From Candidatus Syntropharchaeum sp. (GTDB lineage Archaea; Halobacteriota; Syntropharchaeia; Syntropharchaeales; Syntropharchaeaceae), in the NCBI GenBank assembly GCA_026134025.1, contig JAOQII010000009.1, forward strand, positions 1 to 43,988: 43,988 bases of DNA. Direction: 5' to 3'. The notes below the pieces were generated by a model, which saw nothing but the letters and a program-made list of their open reading frames with translations, searched no databases and was not told the DNA's origin. How positions within the stretch are numbered: position 1 is the stretch's first letter; every line of letters begins with the position of its first letter. Both the position numbers and the translations under genes were made by a program. Below are positions 25,415 through 33,406 of this stretch, piece after piece.

Positions 25415-25425
25415 TATTTATAAAG
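25415..25425 (-). promoter_or_regulatory. TATA promoter of the nikKMLQO operon
   Basis: The minus strand reads CTTTATAAATA after an A run, a good archaeal TATA/BRE context. Predicted start is near 25392, giving a leader of about 40 bases with GGTGAGG ahead of the nikK ATG. No NikR palindrome or nickel-cobalt riboswitch was recognised in the surrounding A/T-rich 80 bases. Confidence 0.5.
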
Positions 25426-25459
25426 TTTTTGATATTACTCGATTCTTTAGAGTATTTCT

Positions 25460-25860
25460 TTACCTCACCCCACAAAGTTCCTTCCTCTGCAACCTGAACT
25501 TCTCATGAATCACCTCTGAAAGCTCCTTATCTCCGAATTCGTCCAATGTAGTTCCAGGGTGCATTTCTTACCCTCTCCGCGATCCTGAGGTACTCATTCT
25601 TGCAAACTTCGCCCACACGCAGGAGTGCATGCCAACACCAAATCTGCCCTTGCCTGGGCAATTCACATCCTTTGCTCTGAATTCATGTCCGCAATCCCTG
25701 CACCTGTATCTATGCTGGTTGAACTGTATCACCTCGATCATGGGTGGTGGGATCTACTTGATAACCTTCTTCCCAACACCACACTCCTCCAGGTTGGTGC
25801 TACCACAGGATTCACACGAGTGAGCGGTGATCTCTTCAATCCTGTCATGGGTGCTAAAGG
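25460..25860 (-). pseudogene. Decayed IS66-like transposase (zinc-ribbon region plus a later fragment)
   Basis: Reading the minus strand in one frame gives a CxxC zinc-ribbon segment (SCESCGSTNLEE), then KKVIK, a stop, IPPPMIEVIQFNQHRYRCRDCGHEF and NCPGKGRFGVGM. After another stop comes DEFGDKELSEVIHEKF, which resembles a part much further along the same transposase family. At least two in-frame stops and a large internal deletion make it non-functional. It fills most of the 590-base gap between nikK and the AMP phosphorylase gene; the remainder is A/T-rich spacer with the nik promoter. Confidence 0.75.
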
Positions 25861-25940
25861 GTGAGTGGATTAAAATGCGTTATTCTTAGTGCCATTCATC
25901 CAGAGAATATCGATTGAAGAAAGGTTAAAAAGTTATCTAC

Positions 25941-27479
25941 TTAGAAAACTCTCCCACCAGGCATCACCTTCTCGAGCACCATGCCCTCGACATCAACAGG
26001 CTTCAACCGGTTTGCAAGCTTCACGGCATCATCAAGTCGGGTCTTGCTATCAGAGAAGATCGTATAGATAACCTCGCCCCGATCGACCTTCATCCCCATC
26101 TTCTTCTCAAGTAGTATACCGCCGCCTTTTTTCGCTGGGGCACCTGCTGCACGTGCAACCTTCACGATGCTCTTATTATTTATCGAGACGACATAGCCAT
26201 CAGCATCTGATATGACCTCTTCTGAGAATTTACCAACCTCGAGCGTATCTGATGTTATATCAGGATCTCCTCCCTGTGCCTCAATGATCTCAAGCATCTT
26301 ATCCCGCGCTTTACCGCTCTCAAATATCTCTTTCGCGTGATCTGTGCCAGTTCCTGCTCTCACCCCACCCATCTCAAGCACCATCCCTGCAATGCTCAGT
26401 GACTTCTCAACCACGCTGTTTGCAACCTCCTTTCCTTCAAGAGCAGCTAGAGCCTCTCTTGCCTCAAGAAGCGGTCCTATCGCCCTCCCAACAGGCTGAC
26501 CACCGTACGTAATCGCGCACTCAACCCTCATCCCAAGTTCCTCTGCAACGAGCATTAGATCCCTGCTATACTTCTTTGCAAGCTTCATCGATTCAACTTT
26601 GGCATTTGGGCCTACTGGAATGTCAAGCACGAGCCTCTGAACCCCACATGCCCTCTTTTTGGCGAGGATCGACGCTATGAGCTGTGGATATGGATCGATC
26701 GTTAATGGATACTCTGCCCTTATGATAAGATCGTCTGCAGGAGCGATATTAACACCACCTCCCCATGCGATCAAGCCTCCAACACGCTCTGCGATATTCT
26801 TGATCTCAGGGATCGTGAATGTAACATTGCATAAAACCTCGAAGATATCAGCTGTGCCACATGCGCTGCTTATTGCCCTTGAACTTGTCTTTGGGATCAT
26901 CAAACCTGCTGCAGCAATGATCGGAACAACTATTAGCGTTACCTTATTTCCAGGGACGCCACCGACCGAGTGAAAATCAAATACAGGCTCCTGGTCAAAC
27001 TCAATCACATCACCTGTCTCAACCATTGCAGTGGTGAGATCTTTTATCTCTCTTATCGTCATCCCTTTGGTGTAGATCGCGCTGATATAGGCTGCAAGCT
27101 CAATATCTGATAGATTTTTCTTTACAATATCATTTATAATCTGTCGTATCTGCTGGGTGTTTAATTCCATCCCGTTCATCTTATTTTTTATGTACTCGAT
27201 CGATACTGGTCTCTCAGCAGGATGTATCTCAACCACTGCGCCCACATCTTCCTCCAGTTCACCCATAACGTTAATGGGTATCCCAACCTCATGATTCTTT
27301 ACGATCTTCTGTGAGACCATTACAAGCCCTGTTATCGTTTTTTTACTGCCCCTCACCCTTACCCGATCGTTGGACATAACCCCAAGCTCGGATGCAAAAG
27401 CCGGGTTTATGACAACAAGAAATCTCGATCCTGTATCGACCTCAAGTCGTTTTATCTTACATCCTGTATTCTGTCCCAT
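25941..27479 (-). CDS. deoA: AMP phosphorylase (archaeal DeoA-type)
   Basis: Phosphorolyses AMP (also CMP/UMP) to ribose 1,5-bisphosphate and free base, the first step of the archaeal AMP pathway. It has an N-terminal beta domain (about 85 residues) found only in the archaeal enzyme, then the thymidine-phosphorylase fold with HSVGGVPGNK (phosphate loop), KTSSRAISSACGTAD and AITYGGQPVGR. Length (about 512) matches characterised homologues. I chose ATG at 27479, which overlaps the rbcL stop as TGATG; an ATG at 27491 would overlap by 13 bases. It is the last gene of a three-gene pathway operon. Confidence 0.94.
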   Translation of the reverse strand: MGQNTGCKIKRLEVDTGSRFLVVINPAFASELGVMSNDRVRVRGSKKTITGLVMVSQKIVKNHEVGIPINVMGELEEDVGAVVEIHPAERPVSIEYIKNKMNGMELNTQQIRQIINDIVKKNLSDIELAAYISAIYTKGMTIREIKDLTTAMVETGDVIEFDQEPVFDFHSVGGVPGNKVTLIVVPIIAAAGLMIPKTSSRAISSACGTADIFEVLCNVTFTIPEIKNIAERVGGLIAWGGGVNIAPADDLIIRAEYPLTIDPYPQLIASILAKKRACGVQRLVLDIPVGPNAKVESMKLAKKYSRDLMLVAEELGMRVECAITYGGQPVGRAIGPLLEAREALAALEGKEVANSVVEKSLSIAGMVLEMGGVRAGTGTDHAKEIFESGKARDKMLEIIEAQGGDPDITSDTLEVGKFSEEVISDADGYVVSINNKSIVKVARAAGAPAKKGGGILLEKKMGMKVDRGEVIYTIFSDSKTRLDDAVKLANRLKPVDVEGMVLEKVMPGGRVF

Positions 27480-28714
27480 CAAACTCCCCACTTATCAATT
27501 GCGATCCGCAACGCCTCATGATCCTTTGCATAATCCACCAGCGATACACCTCTAACCGTAGCATCCACTGCCTCACACATCGCCCTGGCACCTTCGCGCA
27601 CACCTTTCGGATGGCCTGAAACACCTCCACCTGCCTGAATCTGGATATCTCTTCCACCGAGCTTTATAAGATCAGGAACAAGTGCAGGATGAACTCCTCC
27701 AGAGCATACAGGCATAACGTCCTTTAAACCAAAGAATGGCTCGATTAACGCTTTATGAGATAGTTTATCCTCAAGCGCTGATCCATGCATCTTCCCAACA
27801 CCGAACGTACCAATATGAAGTGCATCGCCACCACAAAGCCTCACAAGCTTTGCGATTACAGTCATAGAGATTCCATGCTCTGGATTTCTTGTTAATGCTC
27901 CATGCATAGTCCTGTGAACATGGATTGGGACTTTTATAGACGGATCTTCTCTTAAAACTCTCACAGCATCAAACCCGCAGGTCAGGACGTCAACCATGAT
28001 CTCTCTGGCACCATTTGCTACTGCAAGTTCAGCAAGTTCGAGGATCTTATCCGGGGGTGAGCTAACATTTACAGCGTGAATCAACCGATGTCCAACCTCA
28101 TCAAAGACACGATCGATCGCATCACCCACAGCGGATGTCCGTTCTGAAAGTGGGCAGAAATCCTGATCAACAAGCGTCTCATCGTCCTTTGAGTTTGTAA
28201 GACCGCCGATACCTGCCTCATAGACATAATCTGCGAACCTTTGAGGAGCAAGCCCGATCTTTGGCTTCACGATCGTACCAATAAGCGGCTTATCCTTGCG
28301 CTCAAGCACATTCCTCAAGCCTTCAATCCCGAATGCAGGACCAGGGTAGTTCTTCGCAAATGCCGCCGGTATTCCAACATCCTCGAGTCGCACGCCCTTA
28401 AGATCCTCGAGACCGAATAAATTTCCTGCAACAACGCTCAAGAACTGCGGAATCCCGCCGACCTCAGGATCAAAATCATCGAGTGGGTATGCAATCTTTA
28501 CAAGACCTCCTTCGATCTCGATCACCTTTGCACCAAGCTTCTTCAGAATCACCTCTGACGTTGTTGAGATATCAGTCCACGTCCCTGTTGACTGCTCGGC
28601 GGCGATCGCACGTGCGGCCTTCTCGATCGGTAGGTCTGTTTTAACGCTGTACGTTGTAAGGACGTATCCTTCAGGATCTATCTCCTCTCCAATTGCAAGA
28701 TAATCAAATTTCAT
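27479..28714 (-). CDS. rbcL: Ribulose-1,5-bisphosphate carboxylase, archaeal form III
   Basis: Carboxylates ribulose 1,5-bisphosphate to two 3-phosphoglycerate. All catalytic elements are seen: EQSTGTWTD, KPKIG (base lysine), the carbamylated lysine in NSKDDE with both metal acids, HVHRTMH, loop 6 FGVGKMHG, CSGGVHP and QAGGGVSGHP. This separates it from catalytically dead form IV proteins. Start ATG at 28714 follows the isomerase stop by 4 bases and has a strong GAGGAGG ribosome site; the longer open frame to 28759 overlaps the upstream gene needlessly. Its neighbours (R15P isomerase, AMP phosphorylase) define nucleotide salvage, not the Calvin cycle. Confidence 0.96.
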   Translation of the reverse strand: MKFDYLAIGEEIDPEGYVLTTYSVKTDLPIEKAARAIAAEQSTGTWTDISTTSEVILKKLGAKVIEIEGGLVKIAYPLDDFDPEVGGIPQFLSVVAGNLFGLEDLKGVRLEDVGIPAAFAKNYPGPAFGIEGLRNVLERKDKPLIGTIVKPKIGLAPQRFADYVYEAGIGGLTNSKDDETLVDQDFCPLSERTSAVGDAIDRVFDEVGHRLIHAVNVSSPPDKILELAELAVANGAREIMVDVLTCGFDAVRVLREDPSIKVPIHVHRTMHGALTRNPEHGISMTVIAKLVRLCGGDALHIGTFGVGKMHGSALEDKLSHKALIEPFFGLKDVMPVCSGGVHPALVPDLIKLGGRDIQIQAGGGVSGHPKGVREGARAMCEAVDATVRGVSLVDYAKDHEALRIAIDKWGV

Positions 28715-28718
28715 ATAT

Positions 28719-29624
28719 TTAATCCTCCTCAAGCTTTTTAATGATCTCAAAAGCTGCATACGGTGATATTACACCGACCTCGGTCACGATCGAGTCGATG
28801 TATCGTGGCGGTGTTGCATCAAAGACAGGGTTCTTGACGCGGACATCAAGCCCATCGAATACCGCAGGGTCAACGATCTCTAACGGATCTCGCTCTTCTA
28901 TCTCTACGATCCTGCCCATAACAGTCTCTCTTGAGAATTTGTAGGTCTCAGCACAGACCAGAACAGGCACCCTTGCTTCGTGGGCACAGAGCGCAACCTG
29001 GGATGTCCCGATCTTATTGATGACAAAGCCGTTTGATGCAACGGTGTCAGCACCGATTATGACGATATCAACCTCCTGCATGAAGAACCTGACAGCAGAA
29101 TCCACGATCAGCGTAACATCAACTCCTTCACCTGCAAGCACTTTTGCCGTGATATAACCCTGGTGCCTGGGGCGGGTCTCTGTCGCATAGACCTTTATAC
29201 GCTTATCATCCCTGTGTGCCCTGATGATCGCCCCGATTGCGGCAGTACTGTTGCAGTGTGTGAGTATCATATCGCCATCAACGATCCTGTGAGATCCGAT
29301 ATCTGCAATTTGCGCTATCGCCTTCAAAGAACTCTCGACAAATTCATCCGCGGCGCTGGCTAAATTGTTTCTTATCTCAAGAACAGAATCACCTTTTGCA
29401 TGTCGCATCAGAAAAGAGAGAGCGTTTGATAACGATACCGCAGTTGGACGCGTATTCTTGAGCCTCATACACCCTTCTCTCAGGGCTTCAAGGTACTTCC
29501 CAGGATCCTTTTCGTCGAGATTGAGTGCGTAATCCTTGAGGGCTAAGACTGAACTCCTTGCGATCTCACCAGCCCCCCTTATCTCCATCTTCTCGATCTT
29601 TGATGCGGTCTCATCGATTGACAC
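28719..29624 (-). CDS. Ribose-1,5-bisphosphate isomerase
   Basis: Converts ribose 1,5-bisphosphate to ribulose 1,5-bisphosphate, linking AMP phosphorylase to RuBisCO. The 301-residue protein belongs to the eIF2B-alpha-like fold. The catalytic Cys is C124 in THCNSTAA and the Asp is D193 in IGADTVASNG, with NTRPTAVSLSNAL in the N-terminal half; these distinguish it from translation-factor and methylthioribose-phosphate isomerase relatives. GTG at 29624 is the chosen start because homologues have the preceding helix; ATG at 29588 would cut it off. It is the first gene of the operon, and its end overlaps the rbcL ribosome site. Confidence 0.93.
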   Translation of the reverse strand: MSIDETASKIEKMEIRGAGEIARSSVLALKDYALNLDEKDPGKYLEALREGCMRLKNTRPTAVSLSNALSFLMRHAKGDSVLEIRNNLASAADEFVESSLKAIAQIADIGSHRIVDGDMILTHCNSTAAIGAIIRAHRDDKRIKVYATETRPRHQGYITAKVLAGEGVDVTLIVDSAVRFFMQEVDIVIIGADTVASNGFVINKIGTSQVALCAHEARVPVLVCAETYKFSRETVMGRIVEIEERDPLEIVDPAVFDGLDVRVKNPVFDATPPRYIDSIVTEVGVISPYAAFEIIKKLEED

Positions 29625-29725
29625 AGTATAAAATAGGTAATATGAGCATAAGGCTTTTTTGTTGAATAGACCTCTTGCAGAATTATACTCCCCCGCAAAA
29701 CTAAATCCACGATGGGATGAATTTT

Positions 29726-30003
29726 TCGTATCTGTTTATCTCCCCCAATCATCCTACTGAAGCGACTCGCCATCCACGAAAATGCACACACCCCTCCATG
29801 CCTGAAACGTGGCGGCAACAGCGGAAGATCATCGGAACACTGCGTAATGAGAAAGGAACAACTATTCACGAAAGGATTATGACCGTATTGACAACATGGA
29901 CACAACAAGGACTCAACAGCTTTCAGATGTTGAGGACGAAGTTAAGGATGGGTGGGTAAATACATACCAGATGATCTATTCCCTAAAGTGATGCGGAGTT
30001 AGG
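29726..30003 (+). mobile_element. Internally deleted IS66-like element, copy A (MITE-like)
   Basis: This 278-base unit recurs inverted at 36981-37258 with the same length, no gaps and 13 substitutions by hand count. Read forward it encodes the N-terminal transposase piece LAIHENAHTPPCLKRGGNS. This is fused at about 29822 to the C-terminal piece RKIIGTLRNEKG...GLNSFQMLRTKLR with a stop at 29957-29959. The whole catalytic middle is missing in both copies at the same junction, so the deleted form itself was copied. No clear terminal inverted repeat is visible. It and about 85 bases of A/T-rich spacer on its left fill the gap upstream of the R15P isomerase gene. Confidence 0.8.
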
Positions 30004-30103
30004 TTGCATATCACGCTTATTCTGCTGGCTATCGTACTTCTGGCAGCATTCCCCATCGAATCGGTTTACCGAAGATCTTCCAAGCGGAGATTGAAAGTCT
30101 CTT
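30004..30103 (+). other. Orphan open stretch encoding a membrane-like segment
   Basis: Immediately right of copy A a frame reads ITLILLAIVLLAAFPIESV and then a basic tail (YRRSSKRR), ending at a stop near 30118. It looks like the C-terminal membrane anchor of a protein whose body is absent. It may be a remnant cut by the element, or chance. Confidence 0.25.
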
Positions 30104-31384
30104 TTAAGGGAAATCTGTGATCACGACCTCGCGATCCACGATACCTCTCAGAGCCTCCGAGAGATCTTTCTCTTTCGCCCTTATCTCAGCTTTAAGCGAG
30201 ATCAGATGTCTTTCTGACCGCTCCATCTCATCAACCAATCGCGTAAGTTCTCCTCTATCTGAAGCGATCGATGCTTCAATATCGTGTCTACTATCGAGTA
30301 TCCTCAGATTGGAAAGCTCAGACCCTTTTGCTTCAATTTGGTTCTGCAATAGGTTACGTCTCTCCCTTATGGCGGATAACCCGGCATCTAAGAGATGATC
30401 TATCGATTTAAGCATCTTTTCACGTTTTTTACCCTTCAGGATGGTGGAATCTCCTTCGATGATCTCCTTTATAACGTTGAGAAAACCGCTGATATCTTCA
30501 TCGAGTACCTGGATAGGAGATGCCTGAATCGAAGATAGCACGCCTCGCTCTTTCTGAGAGAGCGTACACCGCCCGGTCTCATCCAGCTTCTTTATGAGGT
30601 TGAGGGCTTTCCCGATCGGAGCGAACAATTTACTAACTTCCGATTCAAGCATCTTTAATTCTGCTTCTAACGAGATTAACTCACTTTCAAGCTCTTTGAA
30701 CTGCAACCACTCCTTATCTTCTTCAATCGCACTCAATCTTCTCTCTTGAGCCTTGATTCGCTCATTGAGTCCGGAAGATTCTTCTTTACAGCGGCAAATT
30801 CGAGCTTCCTCTGTTTCTATCCTTAATTTCAGATCCTTGATCTCTTCTACGATCTCTGGTACCCGTTCTAAATTCATTATCTCGGTTTCTTTTCCTCTGA
30901 TTGGTGTTACAAATTGGTTAATCGTCGTCCTCAATCTATTTAGGTCTGAGAGAACTTTGTTGACCTCTTCTGGAAAGAGCGATCTGACATAGTAGATGTT
31001 CTTCGATGACTTGCCAAAGACGGAATCAATGCTGGATGCGATCGTGCTACAGAATGATAGGATCGTTTTATAATCGGTCTGGTCCGGAATAACAATCTTT
31101 TCAGTGAAGGATTGAAGCTGTTTCACCATCTTATCACGGTTTGGTAGCCCCCGCTTTCTTATCTGTGCTGGTAGATCTGCATTCGGCTCGGCATGCTGGA
31201 GGTTTGAGGTGCTTTCTATGAGGTCCTCATGAATACCTTTTATCGCGTTATACGACCGATCGGCGTTTGTTAACAGATCGCGGAATAACGATTTTGATAC
31301 CGCATCCAACCAGCTATCTATCTCATCAAAGCAAACAGTGGAGGGTACCTTTTTCCTGCCTGTGAGTTTATCAAGCCATTTCAT
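30104..31384 (-). CDS. Coiled-coil protein of unknown function, coupled to livM
   Basis: A 426-residue soluble protein. The N-terminal third (1-150) is predicted helical with a conserved-looking basic opening MKWLDKLTGRKKV. Residues about 165-260 and 330-415 are long charged heptad repeats (for example ELESELISLEAELKMLESEV), separated by a helical hairpin-like region. The end is VDREVVITDFP. There is no P-loop, signal peptide or membrane helix, so it is not an SMC/Rad50 ATPase. It starts 3 bases after the livM stop and must be co-translated with the transporter permeases. No function recognised; a structural or regulatory role near the membrane is conceivable. Confidence 0.7.
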   Translation of the reverse strand: MKWLDKLTGRKKVPSTVCFDEIDSWLDAVSKSLFRDLLTNADRSYNAIKGIHEDLIESTSNLQHAEPNADLPAQIRKRGLPNRDKMVKQLQSFTEKIVIPDQTDYKTILSFCSTIASSIDSVFGKSSKNIYYVRSLFPEEVNKVLSDLNRLRTTINQFVTPIRGKETEIMNLERVPEIVEEIKDLKLRIETEEARICRCKEESSGLNERIKAQERRLSAIEEDKEWLQFKELESELISLEAELKMLESEVSKLFAPIGKALNLIKKLDETGRCTLSQKERGVLSSIQASPIQVLDEDISGFLNVIKEIIEGDSTILKGKKREKMLKSIDHLLDAGLSAIRERRNLLQNQIEAKGSELSNLRILDSRHDIEASIASDRGELTRLVDEMERSERHLISLKAEIRAKEKDLSEALRGIVDREVVITDFP

Positions 31385-31387
31385 ACT

Positions 31388-32467
31388 TCATCGTCTCCTC
31401 TTAACGCAGACCTTCATTGGTTCGGTCAGTATCGGCTCTTCCTTTATCATTCCTTCGGGTCTGTATAACAAAATCAGAAGCATCAGAATCCCAAATATAA
31501 TGTACTCAAGCCACACTGTTTCAAACGAAAGCCTGAAGAGATCTCTCAGCTCATACTTGTATGTTGTAAGCAGGATCTTGATCAGGACAAAGAGAAAAGT
31601 TCCAAGCAAAACACCCCTCTTATTCCCAACCCCTCCAAGCAGAATCATCAGGAAAGGATAGAATGTCCATTCAACCCTGCCAAAGCTCGTTGCAATGACG
31701 TTAAGCGTATAGAGCGAATAAAGAGCGCCAGCAATCGCTGCAACAGCCGATCCAAGTGCAACTGTCCTTACCCTTATCCACATAACATCTCTGCCACACA
31801 CCCTCACAACCGTCTCATCCTCCCGCATCGCCTTGAGAAGTCTGCCATAGGGTGATGTGAGGATCCTGTCCAGGAGGATGTAAATTGCTGCGGCTGTCAC
31901 GATTACAAGCAACGCAAATAGAACTATCCTCCACTCAGATGGTGCCCATGCGAATATATCAGGGACCGATGTGCCATAATACCCCCCGATTATATCAGGA
32001 TGGTAGTAGGATATCATGAAAAATACCTCACTTATCGCAAGAAGTGTTATCGCAAGATAATCCTCAGAAAGCCTTGCACTCGGGAGGATGAGGAGCGCAC
32101 CTGTCACAGCACCTGCTAACGCTGCAACAGTCAGGACGACCAGGAGGAATCCAACTCCGATCAGAGGGTTCTGCAAGATAAGATCATTCATAACGCGCTT
32201 AACTTCCCCACTTGCCACTATAATATCCCCATTTATCCCAAATAGAGCCATCAATGCTCTGTTAACAAGTGCCCCCACCGCGACCGCCCCCATAAGAACC
32301 GCAAGCGCCCTTCCAAAGTTCGGTATGCCTCCAAATCCATACTCAATATTTAAACTCAGCGAGACGATGAGGTAAAGCCCGAACCATATCGCTATATTTA
32401 GAATGATGTGCTCCAGCGACAGACTTATCCTCCTCCCCCTTTGTGCAATCGCAGAACTCTTCTCCAA
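31388..32467 (-). CDS. livM: Branched-chain amino acid ABC transporter permease LivM
   Basis: An integral membrane permease of the LivM type with about eight to ten helices. The permease coupling region is visible (SPYGRLLKAMREDETVVRVCGRD), as is the C-terminal GGVGNKRGVLLG motif shared by LivH/LivM. Membrane homology begins around SLEHIILNIAIWFGLYL. The frame is open to an ATG at 32512 that would overlap livH by 88 bases. I prefer TTG at 32467, preceded by GCAGGTG. A CTG directly after the livH stop (32422) has even better spacing from GGAGG but is not a standard archaeal start. Substrate is a branched-chain or similar amino acid by family. Confidence 0.87.
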   Translation of the reverse strand: MEKSSAIAQRGRRISLSLEHIILNIAIWFGLYLIVSLSLNIEYGFGGIPNFGRALAVLMGAVAVGALVNRALMALFGINGDIIVASGEVKRVMNDLILQNPLIGVGFLLVVLTVAALAGAVTGALLILPSARLSEDYLAITLLAISEVFFMISYYHPDIIGGYYGTSVPDIFAWAPSEWRIVLFALLVIVTAAAIYILLDRILTSPYGRLLKAMREDETVVRVCGRDVMWIRVRTVALGSAVAAIAGALYSLYTLNVIATSFGRVEWTFYPFLMILLGGVGNKRGVLLGTFLFVLIKILLTTYKYELRDLFRLSFETVWLEYIIFGILMLLILLYRPEGMIKEEPILTEPMKVCVKRRR

Positions 32468-33357
32468 CGAACACCTGCGAGACCCTGCGGTGCTAAAATA
32501 AGCACCAAACACAGAATTACAAGTGATATGACCTTTCCATAGAGAAGGACACCTGAACCAAGAATCGTTGATAACTCATACGTTACAAGCGACTCTGATA
32601 ACCCGATTACATAACCCCCGATAAGTGCGCCATAGATGTTTGAGAGCCCACCCACGATACTTGCTGCAAAGATCGATACGATGATTATCGCCCCGGTGGA
32701 TGGTACGATCTCCTGTCTGAATGGGAGAAGCGACCCAGCAAGAGTAGCAAGCGAGCCTGAGAGAAACCACGAGAATAGCCTTGTGTATTCGAGGTTCACA
32801 CCCATTATCACAGCAAGTGAGGGGTTCTCCATCGAGGCTCTCAGGGCTATCCCGAAGTTTGTCCGATAGAGCAGGAATAGAAGAACGGCGATCAAAAGGA
32901 TAATTACGAGGATAGAGATTAAAAATATACCAGATATACCAAGAATCTCAGAATCAAACGGTGTGAAGATGAATTTTGTCGCACCCTTCCCGCTTATATT
33001 GCCAAGAAATCCTGCGTATGCCCCGATAATCCCGAGTAGTACGAGATCGAGTGCTAACGTTGCGATCATGAGAATGACCGAGGCTGCCCCCCGTTTTATA
33101 AGCGGTCTCAGGATTAAAATGTACGCCCCGACACCGAGTAGACCGCCTGCTGTAAATGCTATGGGCAACGCGTAGTATGGATGCACGTCAAAGAGACGCA
33201 GAAGTGAAAGTGTGACATAAGATCCGAAGACCGCAAATGACCCCTGAGCAAAGTTTGCAACGCCTGTTGTGATGTACGTGAGTGTCAGGCCTATTGCAAG
33301 CAGTGCAAGCAGGTTTGAGTAGACGACCGCTCCCTCTATCACCGTGATCATACTCAC
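32425..33357 (-). CDS. livH: Branched-chain amino acid ABC transporter permease LivH
   Basis: A 310-residue LivH-type permease with about eight helices. It opens with a helix-rich LLALLAIGLTLTYITTGVANF, the LivH hallmark, and carries RASMENPSLAVIMGVN as the ATPase-coupling loop and GGLSNIYGALIGGYVIG near the end. GTG at 33357 or ATG at 33351 are both possible starts. It overlaps livM and is divergent from livK, 49 bases away, so the transporter is made from two opposed transcripts (livHM plus coiled-coil, and livKGF). Confidence 0.92.
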   Translation of the reverse strand: MSMITVIEGAVVYSNLLALLAIGLTLTYITTGVANFAQGSFAVFGSYVTLSLLRLFDVHPYYALPIAFTAGGLLGVGAYILILRPLIKRGAASVILMIATLALDLVLLGIIGAYAGFLGNISGKGATKFIFTPFDSEILGISGIFLISILVIILLIAVLLFLLYRTNFGIALRASMENPSLAVIMGVNLEYTRLFSWFLSGSLATLAGSLLPFRQEIVPSTGAIIIVSIFAASIVGGLSNIYGALIGGYVIGLSESLVTYELSTILGSGVLLYGKVISLVILCLVLILAPQGLAGVRWRRVLRLHKGGGG

Positions 33358-33369
33358 ACGTTAATTCAG

Positions 33370-33382
33370 AAATCTTTTTAAA
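33370..33382 (+). promoter_or_regulatory. TATA-like promoter of livKGF
   Basis: TTTTTAAAGC lies about 30 bases before the livK ATG at 33407, predicting a leaderless or nearly leaderless message. The 49-base divergent region also has to hold the livH promoter, so the two may share control. Confidence 0.35.
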
Positions 33383-33406
33383 GCTTGGCATTTAACCAAA
33401 GGGCGT

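Noticed and set aside
25354-25440. Nickel riboswitch or NikR operator upstream of nikK
   Set aside because: No NiCo riboswitch core or GTATGA-type palindrome seen; only a TATA box and ribosome site.
25620-25866. Plus-strand open frames across the nik/deoA gap
   Set aside because: They are antisense shadows of the decayed zinc-ribbon transposase, whose cysteine pattern is on the minus strand.
29579-29908. Minus-strand frame rich in Cys/Ser over element copy A (and its plus-strand counterpart at 37019-37252)
   Set aside because: Both are the antisense of the transposase fragments; they look conserved only because the 278-base repeat is conserved.
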